The notes beneath the pieces are model-generated. The model ran no database searches. It saw nothing but the letters and a program-made list of their open reading frames with translations, and was not told where the DNA came from. DNA of 64,000 bases from Gilvirhabdus luticola (GTDB taxonomy: Bacteria > Bacteroidota > Bacteroidia > Flavobacteriales > Flavobacteriaceae): the NCBI RefSeq assembly GCF_032583975.1, contig NZ_JAWHTF010000001.1. One strand, written 5' to 3'. The first letter of the stretch is position 1; each line of letters begins with the position of its first letter. Below are positions 16,340 through 24,618 of this stretch, piece by piece. Position numbers and translations under genes: made by a program.

Positions 16340-17680
16340 ATGAATAAGAAAATATTTTTTTGGTCTATTACTGTTGCTCTAGCTGGGTTTTTATTTGGTT
16401 TTGATACTGTTGTAATATCTGGAGCGGAACAGGATTTACAATCTATGTGGAGTGAATATACATTGTTTGGAAGTAATAATAATTTTCATGGATATATAGT
16501 TGTTGGTTCGGCTCTATTCGGAACTATTTTTGGAGCGTTGTTCGGTGGAATTCCAACGAATTCTATTGGGCGGAAGCAAACGCTAATTTGGATTGGCATT
16601 CTTTATACAGTATCTGCTTTAGGTTCTGGATTATCTAATGATCCGTGGATGTTTGGATTTTTTCGTTTTATGGGTGGTTTAGGTGTTGGAGCATCTACTA
16701 TAGCGGCTCCTGCTTATATTTCTGAAATTGCTTCAGCAAAAAACAGAGGGAAACTAGTTGCAACTTATCAATTCAATATTGTTTTCGGGATTTTGGTTGC
16801 TTTTATTTCCAACTATTTAATAAGCTCTTATATAGAAAATAGTAGTTGGAGATTGATGATTGGTATCGAAGCTCTTCCAGCTTTTATCTATACGCTTATG
16901 GTATTTACTGTTCCAAAGAGTCCACGATGGTTACTTATTAAAGGGAGACATGAAGAGGCCAAACAAGTCATAAAACTTATTGATCCTAATTCAAATTCAG
17001 ACGAAGTGGTTTCAAAAATTTTAGAGAAAGATATGAGTAAACCAAAAGAATCTGTTTTTCAAAAGAAATATAAGTTTATCATTCTATTGGCTTTCGCTAT
17101 AGCATTCTTTAATCAGTTTTCTGGAATAAATGCATTTTTATATTATTCAAAACGGATTTTTGTTGAAGCCGGATTGGCCAATCAAGCAGCTCTTTTAGGA
17201 AGTATTGGTATTGGAATTGCCAATTTAATATTTACTCTTTTAGGTATGTATCTTATTGATAGGTTGGGTAGAAAAAAACTAATGGTAATAGGGTCTATTG
17301 GATATATTGTGTCCCTTTTGTTTGTCTCAATGGCATTTTTCTTTAGTTGGTCTGGTATTGTAGTTCCAATTTCATTATTTGTATTTATTGGTGCACATGC
17401 AATTGGACAAGGCGCTGTAATTTGGGTGTTTATTTCTGAAATTTTCCCGAACCATGTAAGGTCTTATGGGCAATCCATAGGAACTTCAACCCATTGGATT
17501 TTAGCATTTATCATACCATCATCTGTTCCTTTTTTAATTGCAAAGATTGGAGCAGGAGCAATGTTTTTGGTTTTCGCAATAATGATGATGTTCCAATTTT
17601 TATGGGTTATCTATATTATGCCAGAAACCAAAGGTGTGTCACTGGAAGATTTAGAAAAGCAGTTAATAAAGGAAGATTAA
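16340..17680 (+). CDS. MFS sugar porter (sugar:H+ symporter)
   Basis: This 446-residue protein has 12 predicted transmembrane helices and the sugar-porter signatures: LFGFDTVVISGAE in helix 1, the GRKQ loop after helix 2, SPRWLLIKGR before the central loop, IDRLGRKKL in the second half and MPETKGVSLEDLE at the C-terminus. It imports a monosaccharide or small sugar with protons across the inner membrane. Convergence with the beta-galactosidase/galactanase operon and nearness to galK and galT point to galactose. Its stop shares TTAA with the beta-galactosidase gene. Arabinose or xylose specificity cannot be excluded from sequence. Confidence 0.9.
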   Translation: MNKKIFFWSITVALAGFLFGFDTVVISGAEQDLQSMWSEYTLFGSNNNFHGYIVVGSALFGTIFGALFGGIPTNSIGRKQTLIWIGILYTVSALGSGLSNDPWMFGFFRFMGGLGVGASTIAAPAYISEIASAKNRGKLVATYQFNIVFGILVAFISNYLISSYIENSSWRLMIGIEALPAFIYTLMVFTVPKSPRWLLIKGRHEEAKQVIKLIDPNSNSDEVVSKILEKDMSKPKESVFQKKYKFIILLAFAIAFFNQFSGINAFLYYSKRIFVEAGLANQAALLGSIGIGIANLIFTLLGMYLIDRLGRKKLMVIGSIGYIVSLLFVSMAFFFSWSGIVVPISLFVFIGAHAIGQGAVIWVFISEIFPNHVRSYGQSIGTSTHWILAFIIPSSVPFLIAKIGAGAMFLVFAIMMMFQFLWVIYIMPETKGVSLEDLEKQLIKED

Positions 17681-20118
17681 TTGATAGAATTTAAAGTGAT
17701 TTTAGCTGTTTTTAATCCTTTACCTTTTACTATCAATTCTATATCACCAGCTTCTTTTAGAGATTGAACGGTTACAACCAATTTTCCACTAAAAAGCTTC
17801 ATTGTTGGTAAATGGAACATTTCTAATGACGTCGCATCGCCATTACAGGCGACTTTAAAAATCCCTTTGCCTTTAACCTCAAAATTCAATTGATTGGTTG
17901 CTGTAGGACAAGGAATACCATTTTTATCAACTACGGAAACAGTTACATAAGATAAGTCTTCTCCATCAGCTTTTATTGTTTCTCTGTCAGGTTCCAATAT
18001 TAGTTCATTTGGTTTTCCAGCAGTATGAATTTCTTTATCAGCAATAGGTTTTCCACCTTCATCAAAAGCGACAACTTTAAGAGTTCCAGGTTTGTATTTA
18101 ACATCCATCCACATTAATCTGTAACGGTTTTGAGGTGTAGAGCTATTCTTTTTTTGAACACCTTGGCTTTTTCCATTTACAAAAAGTTCAGCACTATCAT
18201 AATTTGTGTAGACAAAAACAGGTGTGGTTTCGCCATCACGTCCTTCCCAATTCCAATGTGGTAAAAGATGAAGTGTCTTGTCTTTTGTATTCCATCTGCT
18301 TCTGTATAAATAATATCTGTCTTTTGGTAAGCCTGCCAAGTCTGAAATCCCAAAATAAGAACTTCTGGATGGCCAGGCTTCGTCATATGGTGTTGGTTCT
18401 CCAAGATAATCAAAACCAGTCCAAACAAACTCACCTATAACCCAAGGCTTGTCATCTTGTAGAACAAAATCTTCATCAGGAACATTAGACCACCAACAGG
18501 CTTCCAGATCATAAGAAGAGCATTGTAAATCATCATATTTTTTCATGTCTTCTTGCACAACAGGAAACTTATAAATTCCACGAGAACTTACTGTTGAAGC
18601 AGTTTCAGACCCCAAAATAAATCCTTGTGGAAAATTTTCATAAGCTTCTTCATATAAGTGAACTCTATAGTTTAATCCAGGAATATCTAACAGTGCTCCA
18701 AAACCAGATTCCATAACAGCTTTTACCTGATCCATACCAACAGTTACTGGCCGTGTTGGGTCTTCTCTATGAAATATATCTTGCAACCATTTCGCACGTT
18801 TTACACCGTCATTTCCCCATTGATCTGGTACTTCATTGCCTGCGCTCCACATAATAATAGATGGATGATTCCTTGTAGCTTGGACTAAATTGACCACGTC
18901 TTTTTCAGCGTATTCTTCAAAAAACCGATTGTATCCATTTTCAACTTTTGGTTTTGCCCATTCATCAAAACTTTCAGCTAAAAACAAAAATCCCATTTCG
19001 TCACATAATTCCAATTGTTCAAACGATGGCATATTATGGGCGCTTCTAATGGCATTGCAGCCCATATCTTTTAAGATGGTTAGTTGCCTTTTTAATGCAG
19101 CCTTGTTGACTGCTGTACCTAAAGGCCCTAAATCATGATGCAAACAAACGCCTTTAAATTTGGTGACTTCGCCATTTAAAACCAAACCTTTGCCAGATTC
19201 ATATTTTATATCTCGAATTCCAAAACGAGTAGTGACTTCATCTTTTAATTCGTTATCAACAAACAATTGCGTTATCGCGGAATATAGGTATGGCATTTCT
19301 GTGTTCCATAAATTAGGATTTTCAACCTTTATGTTTTGTTCAAATTCGTTTCCAAATTTTGTAGCTGTTTTATTTGAACTGACCTTATTTTCTTTAGCAT
19401 CAAAAATTGTGGTTACTACGTGGCTATTTTCACCAGTAGATACTTTGGTTTTTATATTCACTTTAGCATTATCTTCACTAACAAAAGGTGTTGTTATAAA
19501 CATTCCCCATTGATCAATGCTTTCATTGTTTTTTATAATAAGTGAAACGTTTCGGTAAAGTCCAGCGCCAGGATACCAACGAGAAGCATATGCTTCATTA
19601 CTTAACTTTACTGCAAGAGTATTTTCACCTTCGATGATGAATTCTGAAACATCAAAATAAAAATAGCTGTAACCGTAAGCCCATTCACCAACTTTTTTAC
19701 CATTTAAATAGATTTGAGGTTCGCTCATTGCGCCTTCAAAAAGAAGAATTACTTTTTTACTTTTCGCATTCTCCGGAAGCGTAAAGGTATTTCTATACCA
19801 AGCTGTTCCAATATGGGGCAAAGCACCCGTTCTTCCTGTTTTTTCGGTTGGAAGTTTTTCGCCATTTTGTTCAATAGCTACTCGTTGAATATCTATTTCT
19901 TTATCAAATGGACCTTTTATCGCCCAATCATGAGGAACCGTAACTTGTTCCCATTTTGAATCATCAAAATTTACCTTGAAAGCATTTTCTGGGTTTCCTT
20001 TTTGGAATTTCCAATCATCCTTTAGAGTAATTACTTCCCTCGTTTGCGTATGAATAGAGAATACTCCACAAAAAAGTAAAACAAAAGCAAAAAGAACATT
20101 CAGATGATATTTAATCAT
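17677..20118 (-). CDS. GH2 beta-galactosidase, secreted
   Basis: This 813-residue enzyme has a Sec signal peptide (hydrophobic residues 7-22, ending near HTQ). GH2 domains follow in order: jelly-roll sugar-binding domain (about 30-200), immunoglobulin-like domain (about 205-305), TIM barrel (about 310-600), then DUF4982-like and C-terminal Ig-like domains. The acid/base is Glu429 in SAGNEVP and the nucleophile is Glu505 in ILGSETAS. It removes terminal beta-galactose, probably from galacto-oligosaccharides made by the GH53 enzyme whose gene lies just upstream and overlaps by ATGA. Periplasmic location is most likely, since there is no lipobox or T9SS tail. Exact linkage is inferred. Confidence 0.9.
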   Translation of the reverse strand: MIKYHLNVLFAFVLLFCGVFSIHTQTREVITLKDDWKFQKGNPENAFKVNFDDSKWEQVTVPHDWAIKGPFDKEIDIQRVAIEQNGEKLPTEKTGRTGALPHIGTAWYRNTFTLPENAKSKKVILLFEGAMSEPQIYLNGKKVGEWAYGYSYFYFDVSEFIIEGENTLAVKLSNEAYASRWYPGAGLYRNVSLIIKNNESIDQWGMFITTPFVSEDNAKVNIKTKVSTGENSHVVTTIFDAKENKVSSNKTATKFGNEFEQNIKVENPNLWNTEMPYLYSAITQLFVDNELKDEVTTRFGIRDIKYESGKGLVLNGEVTKFKGVCLHHDLGPLGTAVNKAALKRQLTILKDMGCNAIRSAHNMPSFEQLELCDEMGFLFLAESFDEWAKPKVENGYNRFFEEYAEKDVVNLVQATRNHPSIIMWSAGNEVPDQWGNDGVKRAKWLQDIFHREDPTRPVTVGMDQVKAVMESGFGALLDIPGLNYRVHLYEEAYENFPQGFILGSETASTVSSRGIYKFPVVQEDMKKYDDLQCSSYDLEACWWSNVPDEDFVLQDDKPWVIGEFVWTGFDYLGEPTPYDEAWPSRSSYFGISDLAGLPKDRYYLYRSRWNTKDKTLHLLPHWNWEGRDGETTPVFVYTNYDSAELFVNGKSQGVQKKNSSTPQNRYRLMWMDVKYKPGTLKVVAFDEGGKPIADKEIHTAGKPNELILEPDRETIKADGEDLSYVTVSVVDKNGIPCPTATNQLNFEVKGKGIFKVACNGDATSLEMFHLPTMKLFSGKLVVTVQSLKEAGDIELIVKGKGLKTAKITLNSIN

Positions 20119-21293
20119 AATGAGCCATTATAAAATTGCATACCTAAAGTGGCTTTATTGTCATGATCAAAAAGCGTGGCATTATCCCAATGTGAACCTT
20201 GTCCCCAAAGTGTGCTACATCCTGTTGAAACCCAAGCTGGTTCCCAATACACTATACCTTCTGCTCCTGCGTTTTTAGCAACTGTTTTTAATTGATTGAG
20301 ATAATCCAATTGACCCTGTTGAGTTGCTGGATACCCAGAAACTAAAGCATCTTCATTTAAAATGTTGTTAGCTGGATCATTGTTTGATAATGTGAAAGGA
20401 TAGGCGGTTTCTACAATCATTAAACGTTTGTTATATGTATTTATTAATGTGCTTATTGGTGTACCAACATTGTTTAATGTATATTCTGACCAGAGTGGAT
20501 AATAGGACAAGCCTATCCAGTCGTAATCTGTAACACCATTTTGTGTTGCTTGTTCAAACCACCAAAGTCCATTTTCCGGTTGCGCTATATGTAACATAAC
20601 TTCAATTTCTTTATTCTTTTCTTCGGAAAAATCTCTAACTGCTTTGATACCTTTATTTATAAGCGATGCATTTCTGGTCCAGTCTATTGGCCAAACCAAT
20701 TCTCCTTGTTGTAGAATCATGCCGTTTATTTCATTACCAACTTGTACAATATCTGGCAGTAAATTTGAATTTGATAAATTACTTAATGTTTCAAAAGTAT
20801 AATCATATAATAAATTGCCTAAAGCTTCAGTGTTATTAATTTGGTCTAGATAAGCAGAAGGAATTTCTTGTTTGCTTGGATCAGCCCAATGATCTGAATA
20901 GTGAAAATCTAAAAGCACGTTCATGCCTTGTGTTTTTGCGCGCTGAATTGTTTTTTTTACATCTTCAAAATTGGAATAATTTGTCCAAGTTGGATTATGC
21001 CAAAGTCTAACTCTTACAAGATTTGTACCAGCTTCTTTAAAAATGGTAAAAGGGTCTTTAGTTACATTGTTTGCATCTGTATAAGAAGCTCCACAATCCT
21101 CCATTTCGTTAACATAAGATAGATCTGCACCATAATAGAAGAAATCATCATCAGGTAGAATTATTATTCCATCATCCGTTGTGTCGTCTATAAAATCATT
21201 ATCAGAATTATTACCTTCAGAAGAACAAGTTATATATAAGAATGCAAAAAAACATAATCCTAATATTGATGGATTAAACTTTATGTTTTTCAT
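20115..21293 (-). CDS. GH53 arabinogalactan endo-beta-1,4-galactanase, lipoprotein
   Basis: From ATG 21293 the product is 392 residues with a lipoprotein signal ending in LYITC (lipid Cys23), then an acidic linker and a GH53 TIM barrel beginning GADLSYVNEMEDCG. The acid/base Glu lies in QVGNEING and the nucleophile Glu in MIVETAYPF; DFHYSDHWADP is also typical. It cleaves beta-1,4-galactan chains at the cell surface. An in-frame ATG at 21308 would add MVFTI. I prefer 21293 because a -7-like box at 21323-21316 would place the transcript start almost on 21308. The gene overlaps the beta-galactosidase start by ATGA and is divergent from the GntR regulator. Confidence 0.92.
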   Translation of the reverse strand: MKNIKFNPSILGLCFFAFLYITCSSEGNNSDNDFIDDTTDDGIIILPDDDFFYYGADLSYVNEMEDCGASYTDANNVTKDPFTIFKEAGTNLVRVRLWHNPTWTNYSNFEDVKKTIQRAKTQGMNVLLDFHYSDHWADPSKQEIPSAYLDQINNTEALGNLLYDYTFETLSNLSNSNLLPDIVQVGNEINGMILQQGELVWPIDWTRNASLINKGIKAVRDFSEEKNKEIEVMLHIAQPENGLWWFEQATQNGVTDYDWIGLSYYPLWSEYTLNNVGTPISTLINTYNKRLMIVETAYPFTLSNNDPANNILNEDALVSGYPATQQGQLDYLNQLKTVAKNAGAEGIVYWEPAWVSTGCSTLWGQGSHWDNATLFDHDNKATLGMQFYNGSL

Positions 21294-21342
21294 AATTGTA
21301 AATACCATTTATTTGCTAAAGTAGTAATAATATTTTAAAAAA

Positions 21343-21362
21343 ACCTACCAGTACCTACCAGT
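21343..21362. promoter_or_regulatory. Tandem 10-bp repeat, probable GntR operator
   Basis: ACCTACCAGT occurs twice head to tail at 21343-21352 and 21353-21362, one helical turn apart, in the 87 bases between GH53 (left) and GntR (right). Two copies in phase put both on one face of DNA, suited to a dimer or two dimers. The array sits upstream of the GntR -7 box and upstream of the likely leftward -7 box, so one regulator could control both directions. Confidence 0.65.
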
Positions 21363-21368
21363 TTTTTT

Positions 21369-21376
21369 TATATTTG
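21369..21376 (+). promoter_or_regulatory. -7 promoter box of the GntR-galK-galT transcript
   Basis: TATATTTG is an exact match to TAnnTTTG and identical to the tRNA-Leu box. It ends only 4 bases before the GntR ATG at 21381, so the transcript would start at or within the first codon and be leaderless or nearly so. The operator repeats occupy the -33 region, where no TTTG is seen. Confidence 0.6.
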
Positions 21377-21380
21377 TAGC

Positions 21381-22379
21381 ATGAGTTTAATTTTAGTTGA
21401 AGAGAACGTTGGTGTTCCTAAATACAAGCAAATTGTTTCTTCTATAGAAGATGGTTTAACCAGTGGTTTGCTAAAAAAAGGTGATAAGTTGCCTTCAATC
21501 AATAGTATAAAAAATAAGTACTCGCTTTCAAGAGATACTGTTTTAACTGCCTTCAATGAATTAAAGACCAGAGGTATAGTTGAATCTATTTCTGGTAAAG
21601 GGTACTACGTAAAAAGCGAAAATATAGATGTTACGCAAAAAATATTTCTCCTATTTGATGAGCTAAATGCTTTTAAAGAAGATCTGTACAATTCGTTTTT
21701 AAATAATCTTGGGGACAATATTCAAGTAGATATTTTCTTTCATCATTTCAGTAGTGATATGTTTAGAAAATTGATTTACGATAGTATAGGTAACTATAGT
21801 TATTACATTATCATGCCAGCCAATTTAAGAAATACAGATATAGTAATTGAAAAATTGCCTGAAGATAAAGTGTATATTCTTGATCAAACTAACGAAGAAC
21901 TATCGAAATATCCTGCTATTTATCAGAATTTCGAAGATGATATTTATTACAGTTTGAGGCAATCTTTAGTGCTCTTAAACAAATACAATAAAATAGTTCT
22001 TTTATTTCCTGAAAAAAAACAGCCGCAAGGTATGCTTATTGGATTTCAGAAGTTTAGGAAAAGCACCAATTTTCAGCATGAAGTTATTAATACTTTAAAT
22101 GATAGAGAGTTAAAAAAAGGTGAAGTCTATTTGATTTTAGATGATCAGAATTTAATTGTTTTGATTAAAAAAATAAAAGAGCAACGTCTTAAAGTGGGTG
22201 TAGATATTGGTATAATTTCTTATAACGACACTCTTTTAAAAGAAATAGTTGAAAATGGAATCACTACTATTTCTACAGATTTTAAAGCTATGGGAAAAAG
22301 ACTTGCACAAATGGTTTTGAATAACGAACAGTTAAAAATTGAAAACCCTAATGCTTTAATAATTAGAAATTCACTCTAA
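21381..22379 (+). CDS. GntR-family regulator with periplasmic-binding-protein-like sensor
   Basis: This 332-residue regulator has an N-terminal GntR winged helix (residues about 10-80, with GVPKYKQIVSSIEDGL and SRDTVLTAFNELKTRGIVES) joined to a sugar-sensing domain of the LacI/periplasmic-binding type, recognisable in VGVDIGIISYNDTLLKEIVE and the TTISTDFKAMGKRLAQMV ending. This combination is common in Bacteroidota sugar regulons. It heads the galK-galT operon and faces the galactanase genes across a tandem operator, so control of galactan/galactose use by galactose or a derivative is inferred. The start fits the family N-terminus despite the promoter lying only 4 bases upstream. Confidence 0.9.
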   Translation: MSLILVEENVGVPKYKQIVSSIEDGLTSGLLKKGDKLPSINSIKNKYSLSRDTVLTAFNELKTRGIVESISGKGYYVKSENIDVTQKIFLLFDELNAFKEDLYNSFLNNLGDNIQVDIFFHHFSSDMFRKLIYDSIGNYSYYIIMPANLRNTDIVIEKLPEDKVYILDQTNEELSKYPAIYQNFEDDIYYSLRQSLVLLNKYNKIVLLFPEKKQPQGMLIGFQKFRKSTNFQHEVINTLNDRELKKGEVYLILDDQNLIVLIKKIKEQRLKVGVDIGIISYNDTLLKEIVENGITTISTDFKAMGKRLAQMVLNNEQLKIENPNALIIRNSL

Positions 22380-22404
22380 TGTTACTTTAGGATTACAAAC
22401 AGTT

Positions 22405-23562
22405 ATGAATAGTAGTTTGGTTAATAGAATTAATTCATGTTTTCAGCAAAGATTTAAAAATGAACCTTTGCTTATAAATTCACCAGGTAGAATAAACATT
22501 ATTGGAGAGCATACCGATTATAATGAGGGTTTTGTATTTCCCGCAGCAATCGATAAAAGTATCGTTGCTGCTATTGCTAAAAGTGATAATGATTTATGTA
22601 CAGTTTATGCTTTTGATAATGATGAATTATATCAGTTTCCTATTGAAAACATTCAATCAATTAAAAATGGGAATTGGAGAAATTATATAATAGGCGTTGT
22701 TGCCGAAATTCAGAAAAAAGGATTAAAAGTTAAACCTTTTAATTTGGTATTTGGAGGCGATATCCCTAGTGGAGCAGGATTGTCTTCTTCTGCTGCACTA
22801 GAAAACAGTATTGTTTTTGGGTTGAATGAAATCTTCAGTTTAAATCTTTCTAAGTCTGAAATGATTCTAATATCACAGCAAGCCGAACATAATTATGTAG
22901 GCGTAAAATGTGGTATCATGGATCAGTACGCAAGTATGTTTGGTGTGCCAGATCACGCTTTACTTCTAGATTGTAGAACACACGGAGCTAAACCTTATAA
23001 AGTAGATTTTAAAGACTACCAATTGGTTTTAATTAACACCAATGTAAGTCACAGTTTAGTAGATGCAGAATATAATGACAGGAGAAATGTTTGTGAAAAA
23101 GTAGCAAAACTGTTAAATGTTTCTGCACTTCGAGATGCTACAGAAGAAAATTTGGAATCTATAAAATCAGAGATTTCTGAAGACGATTATCAAAAAGCAT
23201 TATACATAATCCAAGAAAATAAGCGTGTGCTAAAAGCTGGACAAATGTTGATGGAGAATAATCTAATTGGGTTAGGAGAACTACTTTTTGAAGCTCATTA
23301 TGGAGCTCAACATCAGTTTAAGATTAGTTGTAAAGAATTAGATTTTTTAGTTGAAAAAGCAATAGAAAGTCCTCATGTAATTGGAGCTAGAATGATGGGT
23401 GGAGGTTTTGGCGGTTGTACAATAAATATTGTAGAAAAAGGATATGTGGACGAGTTTGTTCAGTCTATTTCAAGCATTTATAAAGACACATTCAAATTGG
23501 AATGTTCAATATATTTTATAAATCTTTCGGAAGGCACGCGTCTTCTAAATCAAAATTATTAG
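22405..23562 (+). CDS. galK: Galactokinase
   Basis: This 385-residue GHMP kinase phosphorylates galactose to galactose 1-phosphate in the cytoplasm. The galactokinase signature SPGRINIIGEHTDYNEG begins at residue 26, the ATP-binding GGDIPSGAGLSSSAA lies at about 117-131, the catalytic Asp is Asp173 in CGIMDQYASMFG, and the third GHMP motif is MMGGGFGGCT. Length is normal. It follows the GntR gene by 25 bases and precedes galT by 7 bases, forming the Leloir core of the operon. No aldose 1-epimerase gene is seen in the window. Confidence 0.96.
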   Translation: MNSSLVNRINSCFQQRFKNEPLLINSPGRINIIGEHTDYNEGFVFPAAIDKSIVAAIAKSDNDLCTVYAFDNDELYQFPIENIQSIKNGNWRNYIIGVVAEIQKKGLKVKPFNLVFGGDIPSGAGLSSSAALENSIVFGLNEIFSLNLSKSEMILISQQAEHNYVGVKCGIMDQYASMFGVPDHALLLDCRTHGAKPYKVDFKDYQLVLINTNVSHSLVDAEYNDRRNVCEKVAKLLNVSALRDATEENLESIKSEISEDDYQKALYIIQENKRVLKAGQMLMENNLIGLGELLFEAHYGAQHQFKISCKELDFLVEKAIESPHVIGARMMGGGFGGCTINIVEKGYVDEFVQSISSIYKDTFKLECSIYFINLSEGTRLLNQNY

Positions 23563-23569
23563 GGATAAA

Positions 23570-24616
23570 ATGAATTCAGATTTAAAAAACTATTCGCATA
23601 AACGTTATAATCCATTAATAGGTGAATGGGTTTTGGTTTCTCCACATCGATCAAAACGCCCATGGCAAGGGCAGGAAGAGGAAACTACTGTCGAAAAAAG
23701 ACCTAAATATGATAAGACCTGCTATTTATGTGCTGGAAACATTCGAGCCAATGGAGATGTTAATCCAAATTATGAAGATGTGTTTGTGTTTGTTAATGAT
23801 TTTTCTGCGCTACAGGATGATAGTGAAACGTTTAGTTTTCAATATGGTTTGCTCAAGGCTGAAAGCGAACAAGGATTTTGTAAAGTAATATGCTTTAGTT
23901 CAGATCACTCTAAAAGTTTGGCTCAAATGACTGTTAAAAGTATTCAAAAAGTAATTCATGCATGGCAAGGTGAGTTTATATCATTGAGTAAGTTGCCTAA
24001 TATTAATTATGTTCAAATTTTTGAAAACAAGGGAACCATAATGGGTTGTAGCAATCCACATCCTCATGGACAAATTTGGAGTAATTCTACATTGCCGAAT
24101 GAAGTTTTTAAAAAGGACAAACAGCAATTAAAATATTTTAAAGAGAATAATATAACTCTTCTGGAAGATTATTTAAAACAAGAATTGAAGCTCAATGAAC
24201 GGATCATTTTTGAAAATAGAGCATTTGTTGTCTTGACACCGTTTTGGGCGGTTTGGCCATTTGAAGCTATGATAATTCCGAAATCACGTCAAAAAAATAT
24301 CACTGAATTAACAAGTGAAGATACGCTACTCTTTGCCGAGGCTATTTCTGTTTTAACAAAAATATATGATAAATTATTTAATTGTTCTTTCCCATACTCT
24401 AGCGGAATTCATCAAGCACCTTCAAATGGAGAAAATAATGAACATTGGCATTGGCATATGAGTTTCTATCCGCCATTATTACGAAGTGCAACTATTAAGA
24501 AATTTATGGTTGGTTACGAGTTATTTGCCACGCCTCAACGGGACATTACACCTGAAACTACTGCTGAAATGCTTAAAAATTTGGCAAATAATCTATATCA
24601 AACTAAATATTTCTAA
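23570..24616 (+). CDS. galT: Galactose-1-phosphate uridylyltransferase
   Basis: This 348-residue HIT-superfamily enzyme exchanges galactose 1-phosphate with UDP-glucose to give UDP-galactose and glucose 1-phosphate. The active site reads GCSNPHPHGQIW, with the uridylylated nucleophile His166 and zinc-type His164; CYLC (Cys51, Cys54) supplies the other metal ligands. The C-terminal HIT half has HQAPSNGENNEHWHWHMSFY. It directly follows galK and is 2 bases before the GH5-like gene. UDP-galactose 4-epimerase is not in the window and must be encoded elsewhere. Confidence 0.96.
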   Translation: MNSDLKNYSHKRYNPLIGEWVLVSPHRSKRPWQGQEEETTVEKRPKYDKTCYLCAGNIRANGDVNPNYEDVFVFVNDFSALQDDSETFSFQYGLLKAESEQGFCKVICFSSDHSKSLAQMTVKSIQKVIHAWQGEFISLSKLPNINYVQIFENKGTIMGCSNPHPHGQIWSNSTLPNEVFKKDKQQLKYFKENNITLLEDYLKQELKLNERIIFENRAFVVLTPFWAVWPFEAMIIPKSRQKNITELTSEDTLLFAEAISVLTKIYDKLFNCSFPYSSGIHQAPSNGENNEHWHWHMSFYPPLLRSATIKKFMVGYELFATPQRDITPETTAEMLKNLANNLYQTKYF

Positions 24617-24618
24617 TT

